In this document: positions 1 to 5,056 of the stretch, one piece after another
Layout of the letters: each line of letters opens with the position of its first letter
Numbering within the stretch: position 1 is the stretch's first letter
Source: Thermodesulfobacteriaceae bacterium
GTDB taxonomy: Bacteria; Desulfobacterota; Dissulfuribacteria; Dissulfuribacterales; UBA3076
NCBI GenBank assembly: GCA_012961845.1
Contig: DTYO01000019.1
Coordinates: 1 to 5,056 of the forward strand
DNA length: 5,056 nucleotides
Reading direction: 5' to 3'
The notes under the pieces: generated by a model
The model's database searches: none
What the model was told of the DNA's origin: nothing
What the model saw: the letters and a program-made list of their open reading frames with translations, nothing else
Program-made: the position numbers and the translations under genes

Positions 1-540
1 AATGTAGCGCAGATAGCCGGCCAGCTCGGTCCCGTAGAAGGCGGCCACCGCCACGACGATATTGCCGCCGTTAGAGGAGCCGAGGAGGCCGACGTCGTCG
101 TGTAGCGTTGGGACCGGCACGACCTCGTCGAGGGTGCGGCCGGCGGCGTCGGGGAGCCGGCCCGCGGCGTAGAGGATCACATCCCGCAGGGCGGCGATGG
201 ATCGCTGCCCGCGGTGGTCGTAGGTGCCATCGGAGCAGACGGGCCCCTCACAGCCGCCGGGGAAGAGGAAGGCAATGCGGATCACGTCGGCGGCCTGGGG
301 GAGAGGCTCGGTAAGGGTCCCCCGGCTATCGGCCCCCGGCACCCAGATGAGCACCGGCACGCCCTCGGGGTAACGGGCTTCCCCGGCCGCAGGGCTGAAG
401 ACCCGCGCCGCCAGCCTGCCGTCGGGCCGGCCGGTCCCCTCCGGCGAGGGGACCCGCACGGTGAGTTCCGTGGCGACCGCTGGAGGCGGCGGCACCGGAA
501 TCAACCCGGCCTTCGGACAGAGCTCATGTCTGAGGCGCAT
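1..540 (-). CDS. alpha/beta hydrolase (dienelactone-hydrolase/esterase-like), partial, runs off left edge
   Basis: The minus strand is open for 180 codons from an ATG at 540 to the window edge, with strong G/C bias at third codon positions, which indicates real coding sequence. Features of an alpha/beta hydrolase N-terminal half are visible. A hydrophobic strand and turn VPVLIWVPGAD (residues 61-71) sits where the oxyanion-hole strand normally lies. Then come IAFLFPGG (89-96) and the nucleophile elbow GSSNGGN (154-160), which fits GxSxG with Ser156 as predicted nucleophile. The acid and His of the triad would lie beyond the edge. The substrate is unknown; an ester or related carbonyl bond is the family expectation. 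The start is doubtful. Residues 1 to about 15 are antisense to sequence that codes for conserved M24 peptidase residues, so the true N-terminus (perhaps with a signal peptide) was probably lost at the join near 461-515. Neighbouring genes give no clue to function. Confident on fold, not on specificity. Confidence 0.75.
   Translation of the reverse strand, partial: MRLRHELCPKAGLIPVPPPPAVATELTVRVPSPEGTGRPDGRLAARVFSPAAGEARYPEGVPVLIWVPGADSRGTLTEPLPQAADVIRIAFLFPGGCEGPVCSDGTYDHRGQRSIAALRDVILYAAGRLPDAAGRTLDEVVPVPTLHDDVGLLGSSNGGNIVVAVAAFYGTELAGYLRYI
461..515. other. apparent sequence junction (chimeric join or rearrangement breakpoint)
   Basis: Hand counts give about 73% G+C for 1-480 and about 54% for 541-780, with the change at roughly 490-520. 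The minus-strand hydrolase loses its 5' end here, and the plus-strand M24 gene, pointing the other way, also loses its 5' end here. No promoter, terminator, inverted repeat or transposase remnant is visible at the point. A G/C-rich stretch around 482-498 could be shared by both sides, so the exact breakpoint cannot be placed. Whether it exists in the living genome or only in the assembly is not decidable from the sequence. Confidence 0.6.
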
Positions 541-1015
541 ACTGCCTGGAGAACCTGTAACAGTAGATCTGGGTGGATCTTTTCAGGGCTACTTTTCCGA
601 CCAGACCAGGACTTTCTGCATTCACGGCCTGCCCGATTTCCTTGTGGAGGCCTACCAGTGTCTTTTAGAACTGCACCACGGAATAGAGGACAGGCTGGTT
701 CCCGGAGCAGTATGTTCCGACATCTACGACTGGGCCATGGGCGAGATGGAGGCAGCAGACCATGGAGAAAGATTCATGGGGTTTCAGGGAAGCCAGGTGA
801 GATTCGTTGGTCACGGTGTGGGAGTCGAAATAGATGAATACCCTTTCCTGGCGGCAAAAAACAGGATGCGGCTGGCACCAGACATGGTGGTTGCGGTGGA
901 GCCCAAACTGGCCTTCAGGGAGGTGGGCCTGATCGGGATAGAGGACACCTACCTGATCGGAGAGGCCGGGGCCGAACGCCTGACTTCAAGCCCACAGGAA
1001 ATCATCGTCTGCTGA
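461..1015 (+). CDS. M24-family metallopeptidase (Xaa-Pro dipeptidase/aminopeptidase-like), 5'-truncated C-terminal half
   Basis: This is the catalytic 'pita-bread' half of an M24 peptidase, a family that uses a two-metal centre and typically cleaves N-terminal Xaa-Pro bonds in the cytoplasm. All five expected metal ligands are seen, numbering from the GTG at 461: Asp36 (VTVDLGG), Asp47 (FSDQTRTF), His118 (FVGHGVG), Glu147 (VAVEPK) and Glu161 (GIEDTY). FMGF..QVRFVGHG and the DEYP motif are also typical. Creatinase/prolidase-type members are about 350-400 residues; only 184 are available here. The N-terminal creatinase-like domain and the first part of the catalytic domain are missing. The frame stays open upstream to a stop at 371-373, but that stretch is antisense to the hydrolase and shows no M24 similarity. 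The GTG at 461 is therefore a formal start, and recognisable family sequence begins near residue 8-13. As it stands the protein would probably not fold. It converges on the GtrA gene with a 26-bp gap. Alternative: a true free-standing short M24 protein, which I think unlikely. Confidence 0.82.
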   Translation: MSSVATAGGGGTGINPAFGQSSCLRRILPGEPVTVDLGGSFQGYFSDQTRTFCIHGLPDFLVEAYQCLLELHHGIEDRLVPGAVCSDIYDWAMGEMEAADHGERFMGFQGSQVRFVGHGVGVEIDEYPFLAAKNRMRLAPDMVVAVEPKLAFREVGLIGIEDTYLIGEAGAERLTSSPQEIIVC

Positions 1016-1019
1016 TCCG

Positions 1020-1038
1020 GTGCAGACCGCCTCTGCAC
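1020..1038. terminator. short hairpin between convergent genes, possible bidirectional terminator
   Basis: GTGCAGA (1020-1026) and TCTGCAC (1032-1038) form a perfect 7-bp stem around a 5-base CCGCC loop. It fills most of the 26-bp gap between the M24 stop (1013-1015) and the GtrA stop (1042-1044), the usual place for a shared terminator. No strong T run follows on either strand; only an ATTT lies downstream on the plus strand. Intrinsic termination would therefore be weak, and this could instead be a transcript-end stabilising hairpin. Confidence 0.4.
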
Positions 1039-1041
1039 AGA

Positions 1042-1500
1042 TCATTTCCGGCTCTTTCTGAACGCCCAGATATCATTCACCACGTAATTTGCCACTGCCG
1101 CCAGCGCTATGGCGGTAAGATTGGCAGCGAGATAATGAATGAAGCCAGCAAGGATCCTGGTGAAGACGAACTGGATGATTATGGAGAGCCAGCAGGCCAG
1201 AAAATACTGCCCGAACTGGACTGGCAGAGACCGAATAATATCCGGTTTGCGGTCGCCCCATGTCCACATCCTGTTCCATATGAAATTATTTACCGTAGCC
1301 ACGAAGATGGCTGTACCCAGTGACAGGTTCAGTCTGCTTCCAGGTGGATCCATGCCCTTGAATACATATTCCTGTGAAAGGAACAGAACAGCCATGTTCA
1401 CAAGGGTGCCGGAAAACCCCACCGTTCCGAATTTCAGAAACCGGTGTCCGAGAAGCCGCCTGGCCAGAGGGGAAAGAGGTATTGTGCTCCTGTATGTCAT
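1042..1500 (-). CDS. GtrA-family membrane protein
   Basis: This 152-residue protein fits the GtrA family (Pfam GtrA), small four-helix inner-membrane proteins thought to help move or present undecaprenyl-phosphate-linked sugars for surface glycan decoration. Predicted helices lie near residues 24-44, 59-76, 95-117 and 121-145. Family hallmarks are FLKFGTVGFSGTLVN (21-35), NNFIWNRMWTW (71-81) and NYVVNDIWAF (138-147), with a basic C-terminus. I chose the ATG at 1500 because it overlaps the stop of the upstream GT9 gene as ATGA, a sign of translational coupling, and because it gives the usual family length. The same frame is open to an ATG at 1623, but that would add 41 non-family residues lying inside the GT9 gene. 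It is the last gene of the operon. Role in the pathway is inferred from family and context. Confidence 0.9.
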   Translation of the reverse strand: MTYRSTIPLSPLARRLLGHRFLKFGTVGFSGTLVNMAVLFLSQEYVFKGMDPPGSRLNLSLGTAIFVATVNNFIWNRMWTWGDRKPDIIRSLPVQFGQYFLACWLSIIIQFVFTRILAGFIHYLAANLTAIALAAVANYVVNDIWAFRKSRK

Positions 1501-2693
1501 GACGTTCCGAGATACTCTCTGGCCTTTGCATATACCGCCTCGGGCAATATCTGCTTCAGACACTGATTGTCTCCGTCGCACGGGGAATTTCTGTGATTGT
1601 AGGCGGTCAGACAAGGTGAACACGATATGGGAAGATGAAAAGAAAAGGTCTTTGTACTCAAAGATCCATACAGGACAGGAGTCTCTGGTCCGTAGAATAC
1701 GATTGACGGTATCGGGGCGAGGGCGGCGAACTGACCCGGCCCGCCGTCGTTGGTGATCAACAGATCTGCCACGTGAAACAGCATCAGCAGTTCCCTTACC
1801 GATCCGGTATAGCCTGTAAGGTCGATACAGTGGTGATCCTTGCAGTATCCCGTGATCCGGCCTGCCGTCTCCCTGTCCTGCTTCATGCCTATTATGCCCA
1901 CGGCATGTCCACCTTCAAGAAGCATGGCTGCAAGCCTGCAGTAATAATCCACGGGCCATGCGCGTATGGGCAGCAACCCGCCGCTTGGATACAAAAGCAC
2001 CAGCTTTTTCTCTTTTACGCCTGGAAATCGTCTGTACAGTCGCCTTTCAGCACCCTGGATTTCTGATTCACTGAAAGAGATCGGCGGCACTTCGGGAACA
2101 GGCTCCACCCGGCGCTTCGCAACCGGGACAGTACGCGATTCCAGGGCGTCCGCCAGGGTGATGAACTGCTCTGAAATATGCCGGTATGGATTGTACATCA
2201 CCGGCCTGTTGATATGGGATCCCCGGTACAGGCCTTCCTGCGTATAGGGGTGAAATCCGGACCTTATGGCGGCGCCGCTGAAGAAGGAAAAGATGCTGCT
2301 TATCCTGGCAAAGAGTTCACAGTCTATGACTGCATCAAACCCGATGGACCGCAGCCTCACCATGACCCCGGTACAGTCCAGGACAAAATCCCTGATCGAT
2401 CTGTTGTCCAGAGTATGTATGTTTTCCGGAGGAATCACCTCCATGAGATCAAGGATCTCTCTGTTCTGCCGGAACTGGAGGAGATGGATGGAAGCCCCCG
2501 GATACCTCTCTTTCAGGAGCTGGAACATGGGATAGGCAAGGACGAGGCTCCCCATCTCGGAAAGGAGTATAACAAGAATCTTTTCCGGCCGGCCGGGAGG
2601 CCGCCTCCCGCCCTTGAACGGCCACAACGAAAGGATTCTGCAGATGAAGGCTCCGGCCAGCCGGTCAACTTTTCGCTGCAGGTTTATGTCCAC
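1497..2693 (-). CDS. glycosyltransferase family 9 (heptosyltransferase-like), divergent subfamily
   Basis: The 398-residue protein has the two-Rossmann GT-B layout of family 9, whose best-known members (WaaC, WaaF) add heptose to the LPS inner core at the cytoplasmic face. The first glycine-rich turn is LSEMGSLVLAYPMF (44-57), after a strand ILVILL. The C-terminal nucleotide-sugar region reads TNDGGPGQFAAL and YGPETPVLYG (about 314-343), matching the family's D.G...AAL and YGPTDP segments. Two departures are notable. The Asp that follows MG in WaaC (its Asp13, the catalytic base) is Ser49 here, and the usual His of the DSG..H segment is absent. Four cysteines (358, 361, 372, 378) near the C-terminus form a CxxC-x10-C-x5-C pattern. 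The start is GTG at 2693, 3 bp after the PAP2 stop, with GGGG 7 bases upstream inside the end of the PAP2 gene; no alternative ATG fits. Transferred sugar and acceptor are unknown; heptosyltransferase activity should not be assumed. Confidence 0.9.
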   Translation of the reverse strand: MDINLQRKVDRLAGAFICRILSLWPFKGGRRPPGRPEKILVILLSEMGSLVLAYPMFQLLKERYPGASIHLLQFRQNREILDLMEVIPPENIHTLDNRSIRDFVLDCTGVMVRLRSIGFDAVIDCELFARISSIFSFFSGAAIRSGFHPYTQEGLYRGSHINRPVMYNPYRHISEQFITLADALESRTVPVAKRRVEPVPEVPPISFSESEIQGAERRLYRRFPGVKEKKLVLLYPSGGLLPIRAWPVDYYCRLAAMLLEGGHAVGIIGMKQDRETAGRITGYCKDHHCIDLTGYTGSVRELLMLFHVADLLITNDGGPGQFAALAPIPSIVFYGPETPVLYGSLSTKTFSFHLPISCSPCLTAYNHRNSPCDGDNQCLKQILPEAVYAKAREYLGTS

Positions 2694-2696
2694 TGT

Positions 2697-3383
2697 CTAA
2701 CCCCAGTACATTTTTCTGTGAAACCCGAACAGGTAGTGCAGCACAAGGCCCGTGAAATAGACAATCCCCGCGGACCAGAGTATGTCGCTTGCGAAATGCC
2801 CCCCTTGGACAATGCGCCCGTATCCCATAAGGGTCCCGTAGAAGATTCCAAACGCCAGAAAAAAAAATGCCCACTTCCTGCTGCCCCTGGGCCACAGGAA
2901 AAAAAATGGGGCACTCAGACAATATCCCGCCGAGGCATGACCTGACGGAAAGGAGCTTCCCTCTCCGGATGTACCCTTATGCAATACGGGAAGGAATGGT
3001 TTCTCGCCGTTGAACTGTTGAATCTCCGCCGGCCTCGGCCTGCCCCAGTGTTCTTTGAAAATGCCGTTAACCAGAAAAACAGACCCCACGATCAGAAACA
3101 CCAGCAGAAAAAGGCCTATCTTGCGATATTTTTTGAGCCGCTCAGCCAGACAACCGCCTGCAAGGAGCACAAGGCCGAACACCGCCATGGCATATGCCGG
3201 AATAATCCCATAGCGATATATGGAGAACCATGGTTCCCATGCCACGAAGAAGGCGGAGTTTTCCGCGTGATAAAAAAAATTCGATATGACGAGATCAAGG
3301 CAGGTCAGCCTGAACACCAGAGTCCCGCCAATCAGCAGCAGCAGCGGAATCCATATGACAAAAAGACCAGTCCTTTTCATCAC
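2697..3383 (-). CDS. PAP2-family membrane phosphatase (lipid phosphatase)
   Basis: This 228-residue multi-pass membrane protein carries all three parts of the PAP2 phosphatase signature. KEHWGRPRP (110-118) is motif KX6RP, FPSGHAS (145-151) is motif PSGH, and GRIVQGGHFASD (189-200) is motif SRX5HX3D with Gly in place of the first Ser. His149 is the expected acid/base, His196 the expected nucleophile and Asp200 its partner. Helices flank these near residues 7-26, 60-80, 89-108, 150-164, 172-188 and 201-219. The family removes phosphate from lipids at the outer face of the inner membrane; undecaprenyl pyrophosphate, lipid A or phosphatidyl lipids are all possible substrates. Between glycosyltransferase genes, a carrier-lipid or lipid A role is the best inference. 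Start is GTG 3383 or the next codon ATG 3380; ATG sits better behind an AGG about 8 bases upstream. The gene contains three T tracts of 8-9 bases. Confidence 0.92.
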   Translation of the reverse strand: MMKRTGLFVIWIPLLLLIGGTLVFRLTCLDLVISNFFYHAENSAFFVAWEPWFSIYRYGIIPAYAMAVFGLVLLAGGCLAERLKKYRKIGLFLLVFLIVGSVFLVNGIFKEHWGRPRPAEIQQFNGEKPFLPVLHKGTSGEGSSFPSGHASAGYCLSAPFFFLWPRGSRKWAFFFLAFGIFYGTLMGYGRIVQGGHFASDILWSAGIVYFTGLVLHYLFGFHRKMYWG

Positions 3384-3398
3384 TCCGACCTGTTCGCC

Positions 3399-4937
3399 TT
3401 ACGATTCACCGCGGCATCCTTGATTTCTGTTCCAGTTGCCCTTGTACCCTTCTCCCAGGAGTAGAGCGACGCTCAACTCAGGAATCTCCGCGCCTCTGTA
3501 AGAATGAGTCCACCGCCCTGCCTCGGAAACCCTTTCAAAATATTTACTGTAGTATTTCTTATAGATTTCCAGAGACTGTCTGTCCCTGCCGTGTACCACC
3601 AGGATCGCATTCCTGCCCTTGAGCCCGGCCAGATCATCCAGAAATATATATCGTTCGGGTATTAGGAAATCAATGCCTGTATATCGGTTGCCGGTATAAT
3701 AAACCGTTTCGGCAAGGGTGGTCCCCCGGTCGGATACCAGGAAGTACCCCCGGTCACATGGATGCCGTTCGATGTATTCTTCTATGGTTCTGCCCAGTCC
3801 ACGCCACGAATGGAGTTGGCGAGCCGGGTCATCACCCGGAGAAACTGGGACGAAGGGTGCCAGCACATGAACACTGATCAGGCAGTTGAGGAGGAGCCCG
3901 AATGCCACCCCGCTCCAGACCAGAAGGGTGTGCCTCTTTTCCTCCATGCAGTTTGCCCTGTAGACCGCCCACATCAGAGGGAGCCCCGCAAGATAAGCCG
4001 GTGCAGGCCAGTTGGCTTCGGCAGTATCTCCCACAACCGTAGTAATGCCAAAGAAAAGAATCACCGGCCACGCGAGAAAAAGCAGGTACAGGTATGAAGG
4101 GCGCCCTTCCCTGACATGGACTCCTGTCGCCCTTAAGCTGTACCATGCAAAGGCCAGGAAAATAAGCGGTGTTATGACAGCCGCCTGCCCTCCCCAGTAT
4201 TCGGCTGCCTTCATCAGGACCGAATTGCTGTCCGGCGTAAACCCCTGATGGAGCTGAAAGTTGAAAGAAACCCAGCCGTGACGGTAATTCCAGACCAATA
4301 CCGGCAGGAACACCAGAAACGCCACCGCAAGACCTGCATAGGGTTCCTTCCGAAATAGCCAGAACCTATGCCTGGATGAAAAAAGCAGAAACCCCCAAAC
4401 GCACGGCACAATGAGTATCATGGTGTATTTGCTGAGAAGACCCAGTCCCAGAGCCAGCCCCCAGAGATACCACCACCTGCCGTCAGCACATGTTACCAGC
4501 CTGCTTCCGAAATACATGGCCCCGGACCAGAAAAAGAGCATGGGGGTATCAGGTGTAATGATCACCGCAAATATAGGAAAAATAACCGTCAGGTTGAACA
4601 TGGCCGCTGCTTCCAGGGCATATCGTCCCTCTGCAGAAAAAAGCCGACTGAATGTGAGAAATACAAAAAAAAGGCTACCCAGATAACAGAGGCATCCCGG
4701 CAGTCTTACAAAAAACTCGCTTTCACCCCCAAGCATGGTGGAGGCCGCTATCAGGTAGGCGATCATGGGCGGATGATCCAGGTAGCTTAGATCGGGGTGC
4801 TTGGCCCAGTACCAGTAGTAGGCCTCATCAGGGGCGAGCTGCAGCACGCCTGCAGCATATAAATAAAACGAAGAAACTGCCGCAAGGTAGGCCCACACCC
4901 ACCGATTTCTCTTCACATTTTCCAAATATGATATCAA
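3399..4937 (-). CDS. GT-C membrane glycosyltransferase, GT39/ArnT-like (PMT_2 type)
   Basis: At 512 residues this is the usual size for bacterial dolichyl-phosphate-mannose-protein-mannosyltransferase-like enzymes such as ArnT, which move a sugar from an undecaprenyl-phosphate carrier to a lipid or glycan acceptor on the periplasmic side. The first periplasmic loop has the diagnostic PDEAYYWYW (36-44), with Asp37 the expected catalytic or metal-linked acid, followed by YLDHPPMIAYL (52-62) and VRLPG (77-81). TPDTP (128-132) and the EANWPAPAYL segment are also typical of this group. About ten to twelve helices are spread over residues 13-355. After that comes a soluble C-terminal domain of about 150 residues, like the periplasmic domain of ArnT. 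The start is TTG at 4937, chosen because GAGGTGG lies 6 bases upstream; GTG at 4916 is a poorer alternative. It is the first gene of the operon seen here, 15 bp before PAP2. The sugar and acceptor cannot be told from sequence; calling it arnT is not justified. Confidence 0.93.
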   Translation of the reverse strand: MISYLENVKRNRWVWAYLAAVSSFYLYAAGVLQLAPDEAYYWYWAKHPDLSYLDHPPMIAYLIAASTMLGGESEFFVRLPGCLCYLGSLFFVFLTFSRLFSAEGRYALEAAAMFNLTVIFPIFAVIITPDTPMLFFWSGAMYFGSRLVTCADGRWWYLWGLALGLGLLSKYTMILIVPCVWGFLLFSSRHRFWLFRKEPYAGLAVAFLVFLPVLVWNYRHGWVSFNFQLHQGFTPDSNSVLMKAAEYWGGQAAVITPLIFLAFAWYSLRATGVHVREGRPSYLYLLFLAWPVILFFGITTVVGDTAEANWPAPAYLAGLPLMWAVYRANCMEEKRHTLLVWSGVAFGLLLNCLISVHVLAPFVPVSPGDDPARQLHSWRGLGRTIEEYIERHPCDRGYFLVSDRGTTLAETVYYTGNRYTGIDFLIPERYIFLDDLAGLKGRNAILVVHGRDRQSLEIYKKYYSKYFERVSEAGRWTHSYRGAEIPELSVALLLGEGYKGNWNRNQGCRGES

Positions 4938-5056
4938 GATTGTCCACCTCGAACGTCATGCTTTTCTTTACCCCAAATTATGCTCTTCTCGGTAATCGAG
5001 CTTTTGCCGGTCAGTTGCTCAGGGGAGTGACATCATATTGAGCCTCATGCTGGGAT
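4938..5056 (-). other. upstream region of the operon; possible tail of a further gene
   Basis: Only 119 bases are visible upstream of the GT39-like gene. A minus-strand frame from the window edge is open for 14 codons and stops at TGA (5013-5011), so the end of another operon gene may lie here; this is too short to identify. Between that stop and the TTG start I see CATAAT (minus strand, 4982-4977) as a possible -10, but no good -35 at the usual spacing. TATGAT (5037-5032) is a better -10, with its -35 off the edge. No operator or terminator is evident. The plus strand has only a 27-codon ORF from 4958 without a ribosome site, which I do not call. Confidence 0.3.
4944..4950 (-). promoter_or_regulatory. 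strong Shine-Dalgarno site supporting a TTG start
   Basis: GAGGTGG on the minus strand ends 6 bases before the TTG at 4937. It is the best ribosome binding site in the operon and decides the start of the GT39-like gene in favour of TTG over a later GTG. Confidence 0.7.

Noticed and set aside
374..460. Extension of the M24 frame upstream of 461 as its true N-terminus
   Set aside because: The frame is open back to 374, but the bases are those of the G/C-rich hydrolase gene read in reverse, and the peptide shows no creatinase-domain features.
108..837. Plus-strand frames at 108-314 and 214-837
   Set aside because: They are Arg/Gly/Pro-rich translations antisense to the hydrolase and out of frame with M24, with no family motif. 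They are shadows of G/C-rich coding sequence.
1501..1623. Longer GtrA start at 1623
   Set aside because: It would add 41 residues unlike the family and overlap GT9 coding by over 120 bp. The ATGA overlap at 1500-1497 gives a natural coupled start.
1139..1756. A 205-codon plus-strand frame across the GtrA and GT9 ends
   Set aside because: It is antisense to conserved GtrA helices and the GT9 C-terminus; the translation has no domain character.
2178..2945. A 255-codon plus-strand open frame across the GT9 and PAP2 genes
   Set aside because: It is antisense to two genes with clear family motifs, spans their boundary, is rich in Pro/Lys/Glu without any recognisable domain, and has no convincing start signal.
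4988..5000. Short inverted repeat CTCG-N5-CGAG upstream of the operon
   Set aside because: Only four base pairs match, so it is too weak to call an operator or terminator.
4958..5041. 27-codon plus-strand ORF upstream of the operon
   Set aside because: It has no ribosome binding site and no recognisable features, and overlaps the operon leader; chance is the best explanation.

Overview
The window holds six protein-coding features and no RNA gene, CRISPR array or insertion sequence that I can see. It splits into two parts of very different composition. Bases 1 to about 490 are roughly 73% G+C by hand count. They encode, on the minus strand, the N-terminal part of an alpha/beta hydrolase that runs off the left edge. 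From about 500 onward G+C falls to about 50-55%. That part carries the C-terminal half of an M24 (Xaa-Pro dipeptidase-type) metallopeptidase on the plus strand, followed by a four-gene minus-strand operon for cell-envelope glycan or lipid work.

Read in transcription order (right to left), the operon is: a GT-C (GT39/ArnT-like) membrane glycosyltransferase (4937-3399), a PAP2-family membrane phosphatase (3383-2697), a divergent family 9 (heptosyltransferase-like) glycosyltransferase (2693-1497) and a GtrA-family four-helix membrane protein (1500-1042). Gaps are 15 bp and 3 bp, then a 4-bp ATGA overlap, so transcription and translation are probably coupled. The likely theme is sugar transfer from undecaprenyl-phosphate carriers onto an outer-surface lipid or glycan. 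GtrA would act at the carrier-lipid step, the GT-C enzyme would use the carrier on the periplasmic face, PAP2 would remove a lipid-linked phosphate there, and GT9 would act in the cytoplasm. The synthase that charges the carrier lipid is not in the window. A small hairpin lies in the 26-bp gap between the convergent M24 and GtrA genes.

The GT9 and PAP2 types suggest a Gram-negative bacterium. The GT9 variant resembles proteins I associate with Deltaproteobacteria (Desulfobacterota), but this is a weak taxonomic guess from memory. The left 490 bp, with its heavy G/C third-position bias, looks like it comes from a different genome or genomic region.

The most notable structure is the join near 461-515. 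Two genes pointing away from each other both seem to lose their 5' ends at the same place where base composition changes sharply. A chimeric contig or a real rearrangement or transfer breakpoint would both explain this, and the sequence alone cannot separate them. I found no clearly new biological system. The operon is a recognisable type of envelope cassette with some odd details: a GT9 lacking the usual catalytic Asp, long T tracts in membrane segments, and non-ATG starts.
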